A DNA stretch of 30,035 nt from a virus. Within the stretch, counting starts at the first letter, position 1; the number at the start of each line of letters is the position of its first letter. The stretch lies in IMG/VR virus record IMGVR_UViG_3300025112_000002, positions 1 to 30,035 of that record; one strand, written 5' to 3'. The notes beneath the pieces were generated by a model. It saw nothing but the letters and a program-made list of their open reading frames with translations. It had not been told where the DNA came from and did not search any database. The position numbers and the translations under genes are program-made. Below are positions 1 through 9,237 of this stretch, piece after piece.

Positions 1-127
1 GCATTGTAAAGAAGCTCATACTAACCTGCATAAAATTATGAGTATATTATATAGACCCATAGTAAAAGAAACTAAAACAAGGTACAGTATAGAACCCTAT
101 AGCCCAAGTGAAGAAACAGAGGAGTCC
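1..127. repeat. Terminal direct repeat, left copy (circular junction)
   Basis: These 127 bases are identical to 29909-30035 at the other end. One open reading frame (29577 onward) continues without a break from the right copy into the sequence after the left copy. This is what an assembler leaves when it walks once round a circular or circularly permuted molecule. A length of 127 equals a common maximum k-mer size, so I read it as an assembly overlap and not as a biological terminal repeat. The unique genome is then 29,908 bp. Confidence 0.9.
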
Positions 128-256
128 TTTTTAGACTTCCCAGTATTACCATCAATGTCAGCATTGAGTTTTTTTTTTCATTTAGGCAAAAAACTACCGA
201 TAGCTTCGGTCAGATATTTGAGAAAGGAGAGGGAGAAGTTGAAGAAAAAAGCCTAA
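2..256 (+). CDS. Tail assembly chaperone-like protein, C-terminal part in the original frame
   Basis: This is the 3' end of the gene beginning at 29577, in the same frame, ending in KLKKKA and TAA at 254-256. The segment just before and after the T run (LPSMSALSFFFHLGKKL) could be a genuine C-terminus of the short product. However, the codons after 178 (ccg, tcg, gtc, ttg, several agg/gag/aag) are richer in third-position G and C than the rest of the genome. This suggests that the true coding frame leaves this one at the T run. A methionine at 38 is internal and is not the gene start. Confidence 0.55.
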   Translation, partial: HCKEAHTNLHKIMSILYRPIVKETKTRYSIEPYSPSEETEESFLDFPVLPSMSALSFFFHLGKKLPIASVRYLRKEREKLKKKA

Positions 257-432
257 CCGGTAAGTGGGGATGGTATAATATTATCTTTTCTTTAGCAAAT
301 GATGATATTTTAAATATTAAAAAAGTAACAGAATTAGAATTATATTTAGTATTAACTTATTTATGTTACCAACAAGACAAAAATAATACAAAGAAAAATA
401 ACTATGGTGACATTCAAAAACGTAATAGATGA
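166..432 (+). CDS. Frameshifted (-1) C-terminal extension of the chaperone-like gene
   Basis: The -1 frame is open from about 166 to TGA at 430-432 and encodes about 84 residues after the T run, including DSFGQIFEKGEGEVEE and KWGWYNIIFSLANDD. Its codon use is AT-rich like its neighbours. I find no ATG in this frame between 166 and 432, so it cannot start by itself with a normal codon. It must be reached by ribosomal frameshifting or by a missed base in the T run. The W-G-W-Y and L-A-x-x-D pattern resembles phage proteins I know from this gene position. The extension overlaps the start of the next gene by 29 bases. A second, weaker slip site is the A run at 245-250. Confidence 0.6.
   Translation, partial: EFFFSFRQKTTDSFGQIFEKGEGEVEEKSLTGKWGWYNIIFSLANDDILNIKKVTELELYLVLTYLCYQQDKNNTKKNNYGDIQKRNR
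169..178 (+). other. T10 homopolymer, likely -1 frameshift site
   Basis: Ten consecutive T give three in-frame TTT codons (170-178) followed by CAT. A one-base backward slip keeps every Phe-tRNA pairing intact and moves translation from the 0 frame (stop at 254-256) to the -1 frame (stop at 430-432). Tail assembly chaperone genes of many siphoviruses use programmed -1 frameshifts. A homopolymer miscall (11 T read as 10) would give the same picture. Confidence 0.5.
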
Positions 433-916
433 TTTTAGTAATATAGCCACTAATCATTATTTAATAAACTCTTTTCATTCAGGCTTCTTAGATGAGGTGG
501 ACGTAAACAAACTTGACCAATCAGATTTTCCGATACTATACTGTGAGCCTGGAACAGCTACTATTGATATGGGTGTATTAACCTACTCATTTACCATCTT
601 TGTTTTAGATATGTTAAAAGAAGATTTGACAAATAGGAATATAGTATGGACAAATACATTACAAACAACGCAAGATATAATAGCAGAATTTAGACAGAAC
701 TTAGCTTTACAAACATCAGGAGATGATAGTGGTAAGAAATTAAGCTATGTGCCAAATGAAGCTGTTTTAGAGCTTCCAATAAGTACCGAACCATTTACTG
801 CTAGATTTGCTAATATATTAACAGGATGGTCTGCTACTATGTCAATACAAGTTAATAATACTAACAATCTCTGTGATGCTCCTATAGAGCCTTCAGACAA
901 TGACCCTGATTCATAA
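404..916 (+). CDS. Neck / tail terminator-like structural protein
   Basis: 170 residues, soluble, with no signal peptide. The core (SFTIFVLDMLKEDLTNRNIV, then a helix TTQDIIAEFRQNL, then PFTARFANILTGWSATMSIQV) is the alpha/beta layout I associate with Bacteroidota phage proteins placed between the chaperone-like gene and a gp10-like neck protein. There the usual role is tail completion or termination. The ATG at 404 overlaps the frameshift extension upstream, and the stop overlaps the next ATG (TAATG). This tight packing supports co-translation with the neck genes. No enzymatic motif is present. The specific role is inferred from size and order. Confidence 0.5.
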   Translation: MVTFKNVIDDFSNIATNHYLINSFHSGFLDEVDVNKLDQSDFPILYCEPGTATIDMGVLTYSFTIFVLDMLKEDLTNRNIVWTNTLQTTQDIIAEFRQNLALQTSGDDSGKKLSYVPNEAVLELPISTEPFTARFANILTGWSATMSIQVNNTNNLCDAPIEPSDNDPDS

Positions 917-1533
917 TGGCAGTAGTATTTAGATTAAGAGGGCCGGATGGTAAGTTTGTAAAGGGAGATGCTAAGAACCTAGAAAAGGCTATGACTAGCT
1001 TTGGTTCTAATGTTGTAAAGGGTGGTAGAGCTATTCTTAATAAGGACAAAAAAAGAACACAAAGCAATACTCTATTTAATCAATTCCATTATACTATGAA
1101 AAGCACAGATAGTACTATTAGTATGGGATTTGAGTTTGGAGATGCTGATGATTACTGGCAATTTGTAGACCAAGGAGTAAAAGGAACAGGTAGTAAAGGG
1201 GGGAGAAGTAAAACAACAGGTCAATTTACAAGAGGGGCAGGAAGTCCTTTTAAATTTAAGTATGACAATCCAGGAGGGAAGCTAGTGAATGCTATACAAG
1301 GATGGATAAAGAATAAGCCAATTAGCCTAAGAGATGGAAATGAAATGGGAGCAGCTTGGGCAATAGGATATTCCATTAAAAGACGTGGTTTAGAGAGAAC
1401 AATGTTTTATAGTAGACCAGTAACAAAAGCTCTTAAAACGCTTCCTGATGAGCTTACAGAGGCATTTAGATTAGACTTTAGTAAATTAATAGATAAACTA
1501 CCAAGCAAGGTATTAATAGAAACAACAGAATAA
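916..1533 (+). CDS. HK97 gp10-like neck / head-tail adaptor protein
   Basis: 205 residues, basic. The N-terminal helix region is followed by the motif YWQFVDQGVKGTG at about residues 80-92. This resembles the conserved W-x-x-V-D-x-G-V segment of gp10-like minor structural proteins, including those of Bacteroidota phages. A Gly/Lys/Thr-rich loop follows. The second half has a helix ending in RPVTKALKTLP, then a C-terminal helix. It starts on the TAATG overlap with the preceding gene and is one base from the next gene. I expect it at the head-tail junction. The family is moderately sure and the exact position in the virion is not. Confidence 0.5.
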   Translation: MAVVFRLRGPDGKFVKGDAKNLEKAMTSFGSNVVKGGRAILNKDKKRTQSNTLFNQFHYTMKSTDSTISMGFEFGDADDYWQFVDQGVKGTGSKGGRSKTTGQFTRGAGSPFKFKYDNPGGKLVNAIQGWIKNKPISLRDGNEMGAAWAIGYSIKRRGLERTMFYSRPVTKALKTLPDELTEAFRLDFSKLIDKLPSKVLIETTE

Positions 1534-1534
1534 T

Positions 1535-2947
1535 ATGGCATATTCAATAGCACAAAAACCAAATCAATTAGCAGGAGCAAATAGCCCTATGATATTTATA
1601 TTAAAAGAACCAAGTTCAGTAATATATAATGCTGCTAAATTTAGATATATAGCTCAAGTATATATAAGTACATCAGATGCTTCAACTTGGACAGAGAAAG
1701 CTAAAATAAAGCTATATAAAAACAATTCAAACGTAGGAATAGTAGATGTTTCAAAAATAGTTAAAACATATTTAGAAACACAAGAGAATAATATAGGTGA
1801 CCAAGAAGATATAGATGGCAGTATACATTCAATAGGAATATCAGATACAAGTAATTCTTATTCGCAAAATAGAAGTCAAGTAGTAGGCGTTAAAATAGTA
1901 GGGGGATATGAAAAAGCAGATGATGCAAGTTCAAGCCCTGAAGAATTTTTAGATGAGGCTAATACAATTATATACTCAATACCTGCAACAACGCCTTATA
2001 CAGATACAGGAGCAAATGTAGGGGGGTTAGATATATCAGGAACTAACTACCCATTAACTAATTACTTTCCTAGCGCAGTAACAAAAAAGTTTTTAACAAA
2101 TTCTCCTACAGCGCAATTTGTGAGAGGAGGTAATACAGCATCAGATAATGTTGATGAATTAACAGTAGCTTTTATTCAAAGGGGTTTAGTAACTAGCTCT
2201 ACAGTTATGTATAAAATAATAGTAACATATTATACAGCAGCAGGATCTTCTATTAATGCTACCGATATGATATGTACTACAAGTGTGGGTGGTCAGGCTA
2301 CTGCTGATGATGTTAAAAACAGTTTAATATATTTTGGTTGTGGAACTGCTAATTTAGAGAGCTTTAATAATGGTGGAACTAATCTACAAAGACCAAGTAA
2401 TAATACAAACTGGGCATATTACACTATACAAGCTACTACAAGTGGAGGGGGGGCTTTAACTCAAATGTATTATTTTTATAAATATGCTAGTGGAGCAGCT
2501 GTAGATGATAGGCATCAATCTTGCACAAGGTTTGATAATGTAAGACTTGCTTGGGTAAATAGATTAGGGGCTTGGGATTATATGAACTTCAGGGGAAAAT
2601 CCACAGAAAGTGTAGCTATAACAAAATCAGAAAGTGCTAAAATACCAGGTACTTGGGGTAACCTTACATTTACCTATGATAACTGGGATAGAGGCAGAAA
2701 GACTTTATATACTGAAGCAACAAGAAAACTGACTATTAATAGTGATTGGCTTAATCCTGATGAGGGAGCTTGGTTAGAAGAACTATTTACATCTACTAAT
2801 ATACAAATACTAGCAGATAGCAATATAGTATATCCTGTTATATTAACAGACAAAACATACACTAAAAAAACAAGTGTAAATAATAAAATAAAAATACAGT
2901 ATACAATCAATTTAGAATACGCTAATAAAGTAAGAACAAACAGCTAA
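1535..2947 (+). CDS. Putative tail structural protein
   Basis: 470 residues, predicted beta-rich, with many Ser/Thr/Asn and no signal peptide or membrane segment. It opens with SIAQKPNQLAGANSPMIFIL, a form seen in Bacteroidota phage tail proteins with an N-terminal beta domain. The middle is low in charge and rich in TTSG-type turns. The C-terminal part (KLTINSDWLNPDEGAWLEEL and later YTINLEYANKVRTNS) looks like a compact beta domain typical of tail tip or baseplate components. The stop overlaps the next ATG (TAATG at 2945-2949), coupling it to the large tail protein downstream. No catalytic motif is visible. The structural role is inferred from context. Confidence 0.45.
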   Translation: MAYSIAQKPNQLAGANSPMIFILKEPSSVIYNAAKFRYIAQVYISTSDASTWTEKAKIKLYKNNSNVGIVDVSKIVKTYLETQENNIGDQEDIDGSIHSIGISDTSNSYSQNRSQVVGVKIVGGYEKADDASSSPEEFLDEANTIIYSIPATTPYTDTGANVGGLDISGTNYPLTNYFPSAVTKKFLTNSPTAQFVRGGNTASDNVDELTVAFIQRGLVTSSTVMYKIIVTYYTAAGSSINATDMICTTSVGGQATADDVKNSLIYFGCGTANLESFNNGGTNLQRPSNNTNWAYYTIQATTSGGGALTQMYYFYKYASGAAVDDRHQSCTRFDNVRLAWVNRLGAWDYMNFRGKSTESVAITKSESAKIPGTWGNLTFTYDNWDRGRKTLYTEATRKLTINSDWLNPDEGAWLEELFTSTNIQILADSNIVYPVILTDKTYTKKTSVNNKIKIQYTINLEYANKVRTNS

Positions 2948-5900
2948 TGAACACAAGACTTGTAGTATATAGACCAACCTTAACAGATACAGGTATGTTG
3001 GTCAATAATCCAGGCTCAACATATCCTGTTTCAGATTCCAATACAATAATAACAGTAGATGGTGAAAATGCAATATCTTCAGGAGCACAAGCAGGTGATG
3101 CTTTAGCAGATAGCCAACATAATATATTTGGAATAATAAAAAGCGTAGATAATGCTACTACCATTACTTTATATAGTGTCACAACAGTTATTCCTGATAA
3201 TGCCATGCTTTATTATTTACCTGAAAAACCTTACGATTTAGACTTACAAAAAGCTCCAAATGTTAGGCTAAATTATAATTGGTTAGATATTAAAGAGCCT
3301 GACCAAAGAAAATCTAATTTTAGTCAAACTGTTAAAATACCCTTTACTAATGAAAATAATAATTTTTTTGAGAATTGGTTTGATGTTAATTTAGATACTT
3401 TAGTATACAATACAAGAAAAAAATTCAAAGCCATTATATTAGTAGATAGCGTTCCACAGCTAGAGGGATATATACAACTAAAATCTATTTATATAAACAA
3501 AAGATTATACGAGGTTGTAGTATTTGGTGATACTGCCAATTTCTTTGCTGACATTAAAGGTCGGAAATTAGCTAGAGCCTTTATAAACGAAGATGGAACA
3601 CTAGACCAACAACTTGACCATAAATTAACATTAGCTAATGTAGAGAATAGTTGGACTGCTCCAGGTTTAACTACAGTATTATCAACAAATGAGTATGATG
3701 TTATGTACCCTATTATTGATTATGGTCATACAGAATTCCCTTTATGTGATAGTATGTTTTGGAATCCTGATTACCTTGACCCTTTAAGCCCAAATTATGA
3801 AGGTGGTGTTAATAGCGATCTCCAAGATAATACTAACTATTACGGATTAATTACAGCAAATAATTTAAAGCCTGCCATAAGAATACAAAGGCTTTTAAAG
3901 ATAATAGCAGCAAAGGCAGGTTATTCTATTACAAGTACTTTCTTAGGGTTAGATGGAGATGACCAAGATAAGGACACATTTTTTGGGAAGCAATTTATGA
4001 CATTAGCCCCTCAGTATGAAAGAACTAGAGTAAAAGTATTTGAAGGATTTAGTGCATCTACAACTACGGCAGTAGGTGAAATAATGGGTTATGTTAGCCC
4101 TTATAATGTACGACTAGATGGTATTGAATTTGACACAGTAGCTTATGACACTAATAATGTATTAACTAATCAAAACTGGGCAGGTTATACAGCTCCAACA
4201 ATTAATGTTTCATACGACCCTGATTCAGAGGATGAAGTGCCTTTTATGAATATTACATTACAAGTAGATATGGTTTTATATTTACCAGATGCAACTCTAA
4301 GTGGAAGTGCTATACAAAGTTTTGATGTAATGCAAAGTTGGAGTATATATGAAGGTGGGTACGCTGCTGGTCAAACTGTAACAGTTAATCCAGGTAATAC
4401 TGTTTCAGTTCAATTTACTCAAACACTTAGTATTTTATATTTTATAAATTACAATCCTTTTCTGGAATTATACATTGTGCCTAATATGGTGAGTGGTAAT
4501 TTAGGTGGAGCAACTTTTGTAGCATCAATGTTAAGTGGTTCAATACAGACTCTAAACTTAGGCGAGGCGTGGTATAATAACGGAGCTATTAACGGGGAAG
4601 TAATTATGGAACAAAATATGCCTGATGTAGATCAATCAGATTTTATAAAAGACTTATGCTCAAGGTATAATCTAATAATAACAAGTAATCCTAGCGACTC
4701 TAAAAACTTAATTATAGAACCTTATCAAGACTATATTGCTGATGGCGAAATGCAGTATTGGACTGATAAGCTAGATATATCAAAAGAGCAAGTAATTAAG
4801 TCTACTAATGAAATGCAAAAAAGAACTTTATTATTTTCTGATTTAGAAAATAAAGATTATCTAAATAAAAGTTATACTAATAAATGGCAAAGGGTTTATG
4901 GTAGTATTGAGCAAATAAATAACAATGATTTTGCTAAAGGCGATTTTAAAAACCATAGTATATTCGCTCCTTTTATTGCTCAAGGGATAGGACATTGGGC
5001 TAACAATCTACAAGGAATGTCGCCTAATGAACAGGTTGCAGTAGCGTATACTTATGAGGTAGATGATGATGGAATAAAGAAACCCATTACTGATGGCAAG
5101 CCTATGTTATTCTATTATAGTGGAACGCCTATCACGTTAACAGATATGAATGACCAATGGAATAACGACTGGGAGTTTAACATATTATCAGGAGCATATA
5201 CTGTCTTTGGCGAAACTGAGGCTTTAGATGTAAGTGATAAGTTTCCTTTATGCTTACAATATGATTTAAGCACTATTGGTAGTGGTGTAACAACATCAAC
5301 TAAAATACTCCACTGGGAATACTACAACCCCACATTTTTAACAGGATTTACTTTTAATATATTTGGTGAAACTGTCAGTAATCACGGATTTTATAATGAT
5401 TACTGGGCGAGTTATATAAATGAAATATATAGTGATGAAGCTAGAATAATGGAATGTAACTTACATTTAACTGAAGATGATATATTAAACTTTTCATTTA
5501 AAAATCCTATATATATTAAAAATACATTGTGGCGAGTTTTAAGTATAGATAACTACGTTGTAGGTGGTAAAGAAACAACAAAAGTAAAGTTAATAAAAGC
5601 CCTTTCAAAACTAAATTATGATTGTCAATACATACCAGAAACTTGGAATGCGCAAGGCACAATAAACTTTACTAATATTAATACTGGTGATACTTCATTA
5701 GCAGTAACTTATGAATGTTGTAAAGAAGTAAATCCATTTTATTTTTGGCAACAAACACCTCAACTTGCTGATTTAGGATTAGGTACTTGTTGGTGGGGAA
5801 TGATAGCTCCTGGTGGAAATGGTGGTGGTGGTATAGATATTGGTGGTGGTAACTCTGTACCAATCAGTCCACCTTTAGCTTTACCAATGATGCCAATGCA

Positions 5901-6444
5901 AGGTAGCGATACTCAAGTAATAAGAAGAAGGGGTAATCAAAACGCTCAAGAAACAGTTGTATATTTAGAGTGCGTAACACAAGACACTACAGCAGGTAAT
6001 TTAAGACAACGAAATGTAAATGATAGAATAATAACATTACCACCTAACTCTATGGCTTATATAAATGTAGAGCTAACAGGAAATATAATAGGTGGAACAG
6101 CAGGTAATACTGGCAAGGTGGGATTCTTTGAGTATTATAGTGTATTAAAAAGCCCGGCAAATAACGAAAAAACATACGCAGGTACAACAAGTCAATATAA
6201 AGATAAAGAACAAAGAGATAATGATTTCCCTGAACCTACAGTTGATATAGCTACTTTTGGTTCAGACAATACCTTAAAATTAACTATTACACATTCAGGC
6301 AATAATATGACTAATTGGTTAGCGAAAGTAAAATTATTAATTACTAATATTCAGGATGAGAACAGTCCTGTTCCTGAAATAGCAATCTTTCAAAATAGTA
6401 GTGGAATATTATTTCAAAATTATGGATTTTTATTATGGAATTAA
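2947..6444 (+). CDS. Large tail tip / baseplate-type structural protein
   Basis: 1165 residues. Residues about 95-200 (PYDLDLQKAPNVRLNYNW, then KSNFSQTVKIPFTNENNNFF, then EGYIQLKSIYI and VVVFGDTANFFADI) form a domain I recognise from large tail proteins of Bacteroidota phages, where it lies next to the tape measure gene. The middle holds several beta-rich blocks. A Gly-rich linker (about residues 953-975), a Pro/Met-rich hinge and a final beta-rich domain (about 985-1165) follow, suggesting a flexible joint to a terminal, possibly receptor-facing domain. It overlaps the next gene by 10 bases. Role as tail tip or baseplate hub/fibre is inference from length and position. Confidence 0.5.
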   Translation: MNTRLVVYRPTLTDTGMLVNNPGSTYPVSDSNTIITVDGENAISSGAQAGDALADSQHNIFGIIKSVDNATTITLYSVTTVIPDNAMLYYLPEKPYDLDLQKAPNVRLNYNWLDIKEPDQRKSNFSQTVKIPFTNENNNFFENWFDVNLDTLVYNTRKKFKAIILVDSVPQLEGYIQLKSIYINKRLYEVVVFGDTANFFADIKGRKLARAFINEDGTLDQQLDHKLTLANVENSWTAPGLTTVLSTNEYDVMYPIIDYGHTEFPLCDSMFWNPDYLDPLSPNYEGGVNSDLQDNTNYYGLITANNLKPAIRIQRLLKIIAAKAGYSITSTFLGLDGDDQDKDTFFGKQFMTLAPQYERTRVKVFEGFSASTTTAVGEIMGYVSPYNVRLDGIEFDTVAYDTNNVLTNQNWAGYTAPTINVSYDPDSEDEVPFMNITLQVDMVLYLPDATLSGSAIQSFDVMQSWSIYEGGYAAGQTVTVNPGNTVSVQFTQTLSILYFINYNPFLELYIVPNMVSGNLGGATFVASMLSGSIQTLNLGEAWYNNGAINGEVIMEQNMPDVDQSDFIKDLCSRYNLIITSNPSDSKNLIIEPYQDYIADGEMQYWTDKLDISKEQVIKSTNEMQKRTLLFSDLENKDYLNKSYTNKWQRVYGSIEQINNNDFAKGDFKNHSIFAPFIAQGIGHWANNLQGMSPNEQVAVAYTYEVDDDGIKKPITDGKPMLFYYSGTPITLTDMNDQWNNDWEFNILSGAYTVFGETEALDVSDKFPLCLQYDLSTIGSGVTTSTKILHWEYYNPTFLTGFTFNIFGETVSNHGFYNDYWASYINEIYSDEARIMECNLHLTEDDILNFSFKNPIYIKNTLWRVLSIDNYVVGGKETTKVKLIKALSKLNYDCQYIPETWNAQGTINFTNINTGDTSLAVTYECCKEVNPFYFWQQTPQLADLGLGTCWWGMIAPGGNGGGGIDIGGGNSVPISPPLALPMMPMQGSDTQVIRRRGNQNAQETVVYLECVTQDTTAGNLRQRNVNDRIITLPPNSMAYINVELTGNIIGGTAGNTGKVGFFEYYSVLKSPANNEKTYAGTTSQYKDKEQRDNDFPEPTVDIATFGSDNTLKLTITHSGNNMTNWLAKVKLLITNIQDENSPVPEIAIFQNSSGILFQNYGFLLWN

Positions 6445-6623
6445 ATGAAATTAAAATAATAGGTGGTATGATACCAAACTTATTAAAATTGATAATTGAA
6501 CGTAAATTATCAGGAGATGATTATAACTTTACTTATGGACAAGAGGAGTACACAAAGGATTTAACAAAAGTTAAAAAACAATTTAAAACACAACTAAAAA
6601 AGACATTTAGATTATGGCAATAG
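6435..6623 (+). CDS. Small protein between the tail tip gene and the tape measure
   Basis: 62 residues, basic, with no membrane segment. It overlaps the upstream gene by 10 bases and the tape measure gene by 10 bases, and this double overlap supports real translation. Sequence: an N-terminal hydrophobic helix (IIGGMIPNLLKLIIERKL), a short polar turn, and a Lys-rich C-terminal helix. Small ORFs just before the tape measure are common in siphoviruses, but I do not recognise this one. It could be a chaperone-like or tail tip accessory protein. Confidence 0.55.
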   Translation: MELNEIKIIGGMIPNLLKLIIERKLSGDDYNFTYGQEEYTKDLTKVKKQFKTQLKKTFRLWQ

Positions 6624-9205
6624 GTAAAAATATAATGGAACTTATTTTTAGGGTAAAGGCAGATGGTGCAAAAAAGGACATTAAGCAGGTAGGAGATGGC
6701 TTAAAGAAAGTAGGCATAGGTGGTAAGGTTGCTCAAAAGGGCTTAGGGTTTATGAGCAAAGGCTTTAAAGGTGTAGGACTTGCTATGAAAGCAGCCGGTA
6801 TTGGTTTGTTTGTTGGCTTACTTTCACAGCTTACAGGATTGTTTTCACAGAATCAAAAAACAGCAGATACTTTTAGTAGGATAATGATAAAACTACAACC
6901 TGTATTTGATGCTGTTGGTAAAGTGGTGGAAGTATTAGCAGCAGGATTAGAAAAAATGGTAGATTGGATTGTTCAAGCTATAGATTGGATAGGGGGTTTA
7001 ATTGGATTAAGTACCGGCTTTGGAGATTCAGTTAATGCTAGTGCAGATGCCTTAGTAAATCAAAGAAAAAAAGTGCAATTATTAGAAGCTGAATTAGGGT
7101 TGTTACAACTACAATATCAAAGGGAGGCAGAGTTAATGCGACAAATAAGAGATGATGAATCTTTAAGTATTCAAGAAAGAATTGATGCTAATTTTGAATT
7201 AGGTAAAGTATTAGAACAACAATTGCAACACGAAAAAAGTGTTGCTATGGAAAGTTTACGACTAGCTGAATTAGAGCTATCAAGAAATAAAGAGAATATA
7301 GACTTACAAGTTGAATTAACAAACGCCAAGACAAAACTGGCAGAAATAGATGAAAGGATTACAGGTCAAAGGTCAGAGCAATTAACTAATCTAAATTCAT
7401 TAAATAGAGATAGGGCGGCACAACAAAAAGAAGCTGCTACAAAAAGAGAAGAACAATTAAAGAAAGAAGCAGAGATGTTACAAAACTTAATTGATTTGCA
7501 GAATGAAGATATTGAAACAAAAAAGAAAGCCTACAAAACTATTAATGAGCAGTTTGACAATGCTGAAGAAGCGAATAAAGCACAGATAGATGCGTTAGAA
7601 AAAAGAAAAAAAGCCGAATTAGCTGCTTTAGATGCAAGTGTGCAAGGAGCAAAAAAGAATATAGAAGCACAGAAAGGGGTTACAGCAGGAATTGAGGAGG
7701 AGTTAGTAGTATTAGAAGATACTAATAAAAAGAAAAAACAAAGCGTAGAGGATTTAATTCAAGAAGAAATAAAGGCGTTTTCTGCAGGTTCAGATAATTT
7801 TTCTGACTATAATAAAAAGATAGAATCAGTACTGATAGATAAAGAGGAAGAATTATTGAAAAGGAGGCAACGTACTCTAGCAGCAGAGGGGGATGATAGA
7901 ATAACAAGCCTAGAAGAATACGAGAAGTATATGGAAGAATATATTGCCATAACTCAAGATAAATATGATGATTATATAGATGAATTAGGGTATGTAAATA
8001 TTTATAACAGAGATCAACACAACGCAAATATAGGAGTACTAGAAGATTCATTAACCCGAATTAAGAATGCGGCATCACTAACTAATGATGCTATTGTTGC
8101 AACAACAGAAGAACAATTAAATCAATCTATGCAAAGTGCTGCATCTTCGGAGCAAATAATTGCAAACTCTATTAATAAAAGATTAGAAATAGAGAAAAGG
8201 TACGCAAAGGAAATAGAGGCAACAGAACTGAGTTTAGATGATACTACATTAAAGCTACAAGAACAAGCAGATGAAAAACTATTCTTACATTTTGAAACAG
8301 CACAACAAAAAGAAATAAGATTAGCTACAGAAAAATATGCAGAATTACTAGGGGCATCAAAGAATAATGCAGAGATGACTAAAAGAGTTGAGGATGATAA
8401 GGTAAGGGCTTTAGAAAAAATAAACCAGAAATACATAGATGCTCAAAAAGTAGACAAAACTGAGTTTAATAATTACTTAAAGGTACAAGATAAGAACGCA
8501 AGAGAAAAGGAGTTAATGGAGCTAGAAGAACACTTAGCTAAGGTATTAGCTATAGAGGGGCTTAGTGATGAAGAAAAATTATTAGCAGAGGAGGAGTATA
8601 TAAGAAGATGGGATGAACTTAATGACAAACACAATGAAGAAGATTTAGAAAAGAAAAAAGCCAAACAAAGAGAGTTGGAAGATATGGCTTTGCAGGGTAT
8701 GAATCTGATGGTCGCAATAGCAGGAGAAAATGCAAAAAAAGAACTTAGTATCCTAGAAAAGAAATTTAAGAATGGGGAAATGTCAGAGAAGGAATACGTT
8801 AAACAAAAAAATGCAATAGAAAAGAAACAGGCTAAAAAAGAAAGGAATGCAGCTTTAGTACAAATTGCAGTAGATACAGCAAGAGGTATTTCAGCAGCTG
8901 TAAAAGCAGGTGCAGGCGTACCCTTTCCTGCAAATATTGCAGCAATAGCTACAGGGGTTTTATCTGTGTTAAGTGGAATAGCAGCAGCAAAGGCAGCTAT
9001 GAATGAATCCGCAGGTGCAGGTGAAACAGACCTTCCTGGAGATACTGATACTGATACTGGCGAAGATAATACAGGGGCAGTTCCTGGAATTACATTTGGA
9101 GCAGCAGGCTCTGAACAAGCTCCTGTTCAAGCTTATGTTGTAGAAACAGATATTAGTAATGCTCAAGCTTTACAGTCAGAACTTGATTTACAAAGTACCC
9201 TATAA
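6614..9205 (+). CDS. Tape measure protein
   Basis: 863 residues. The N-terminus (ELIFRVKADGAKKDIKQV) has the usual start of siphovirus tape measures. Hydrophobic Gly-rich segments at about 50-80 and 100-135 (GLAMKAAGIGLFVGLLSQLTG) follow, and then about 550 residues of Glu/Lys/Gln-rich coiled coil. A second hydrophobic block near 770-800 (ANIAAIATGVLSVLSGIAAA) precedes an acidic Asp/Thr repeat and the C-terminus. It sets tail length and is probably ejected into the cell with the DNA. At about 1.5 Angstrom per residue it predicts a tail near 130 nm. No peptidase or lysozyme domain is evident. The family call is firm from architecture, length and position. Confidence 0.85.
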   Translation: MAIGKNIMELIFRVKADGAKKDIKQVGDGLKKVGIGGKVAQKGLGFMSKGFKGVGLAMKAAGIGLFVGLLSQLTGLFSQNQKTADTFSRIMIKLQPVFDAVGKVVEVLAAGLEKMVDWIVQAIDWIGGLIGLSTGFGDSVNASADALVNQRKKVQLLEAELGLLQLQYQREAELMRQIRDDESLSIQERIDANFELGKVLEQQLQHEKSVAMESLRLAELELSRNKENIDLQVELTNAKTKLAEIDERITGQRSEQLTNLNSLNRDRAAQQKEAATKREEQLKKEAEMLQNLIDLQNEDIETKKKAYKTINEQFDNAEEANKAQIDALEKRKKAELAALDASVQGAKKNIEAQKGVTAGIEEELVVLEDTNKKKKQSVEDLIQEEIKAFSAGSDNFSDYNKKIESVLIDKEEELLKRRQRTLAAEGDDRITSLEEYEKYMEEYIAITQDKYDDYIDELGYVNIYNRDQHNANIGVLEDSLTRIKNAASLTNDAIVATTEEQLNQSMQSAASSEQIIANSINKRLEIEKRYAKEIEATELSLDDTTLKLQEQADEKLFLHFETAQQKEIRLATEKYAELLGASKNNAEMTKRVEDDKVRALEKINQKYIDAQKVDKTEFNNYLKVQDKNAREKELMELEEHLAKVLAIEGLSDEEKLLAEEEYIRRWDELNDKHNEEDLEKKKAKQRELEDMALQGMNLMVAIAGENAKKELSILEKKFKNGEMSEKEYVKQKNAIEKKQAKKERNAALVQIAVDTARGISAAVKAGAGVPFPANIAAIATGVLSVLSGIAAAKAAMNESAGAGETDLPGDTDTDTGEDNTGAVPGITFGAAGSEQAPVQAYVVETDISNAQALQSELDLQSTL

Positions 9206-9235
9206 ACAAAATATTAAATTTAATATATACTATTA
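9202..9235 (+). promoter_or_regulatory. Late-type phage promoter, copy A (before prohead protease)
   Basis: ATAAAC at 9202-9207, 18 bases, TATACT at 9226-9231, then ATTA. The same arrangement with the same spacing occurs at 10045, 12534 and 29541. The TATACT ends six bases before the ATG at 9238, so a start 6-7 bases downstream would give an almost leaderless message. The upstream hexamer overlaps the tape measure stop codon. Confidence 0.6.
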
Positions 9236-9237
9236 CA

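Noticed and set aside
245-251. A-run slip site (AAAAAAG) as the main frameshift point
   Set aside because: In the original frame the run does not form the standard X-XXY-YYZ heptamer (the preceding base is G), and codon use already favours the -1 frame upstream from about 178. Kept only as a weaker alternative.
5678-5863. Minus-strand His/Tyr-rich ORF
   Set aside because: It is the reverse complement of the Gly/Asn-rich hinge in the large tail protein. The composition is an echo of GGT repeats, and the + strand gene is well supported.
7722-8664. Several minus-strand ORFs opposite the tape measure and others opposite head genes
   Set aside because: They consist of Leu/Ser/Phe-rich sequence expected from the complement of Glu/Lys/Ala codons. 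There is no promoter or spacing, and all lie within strong + strand genes.
9040-9065. GATACT repeats near the end of the tape measure as a regulatory repeat
   Set aside because: They are an in-frame Asp-Thr repeat in the acidic C-terminal part. There is no intergenic position and no further copies.
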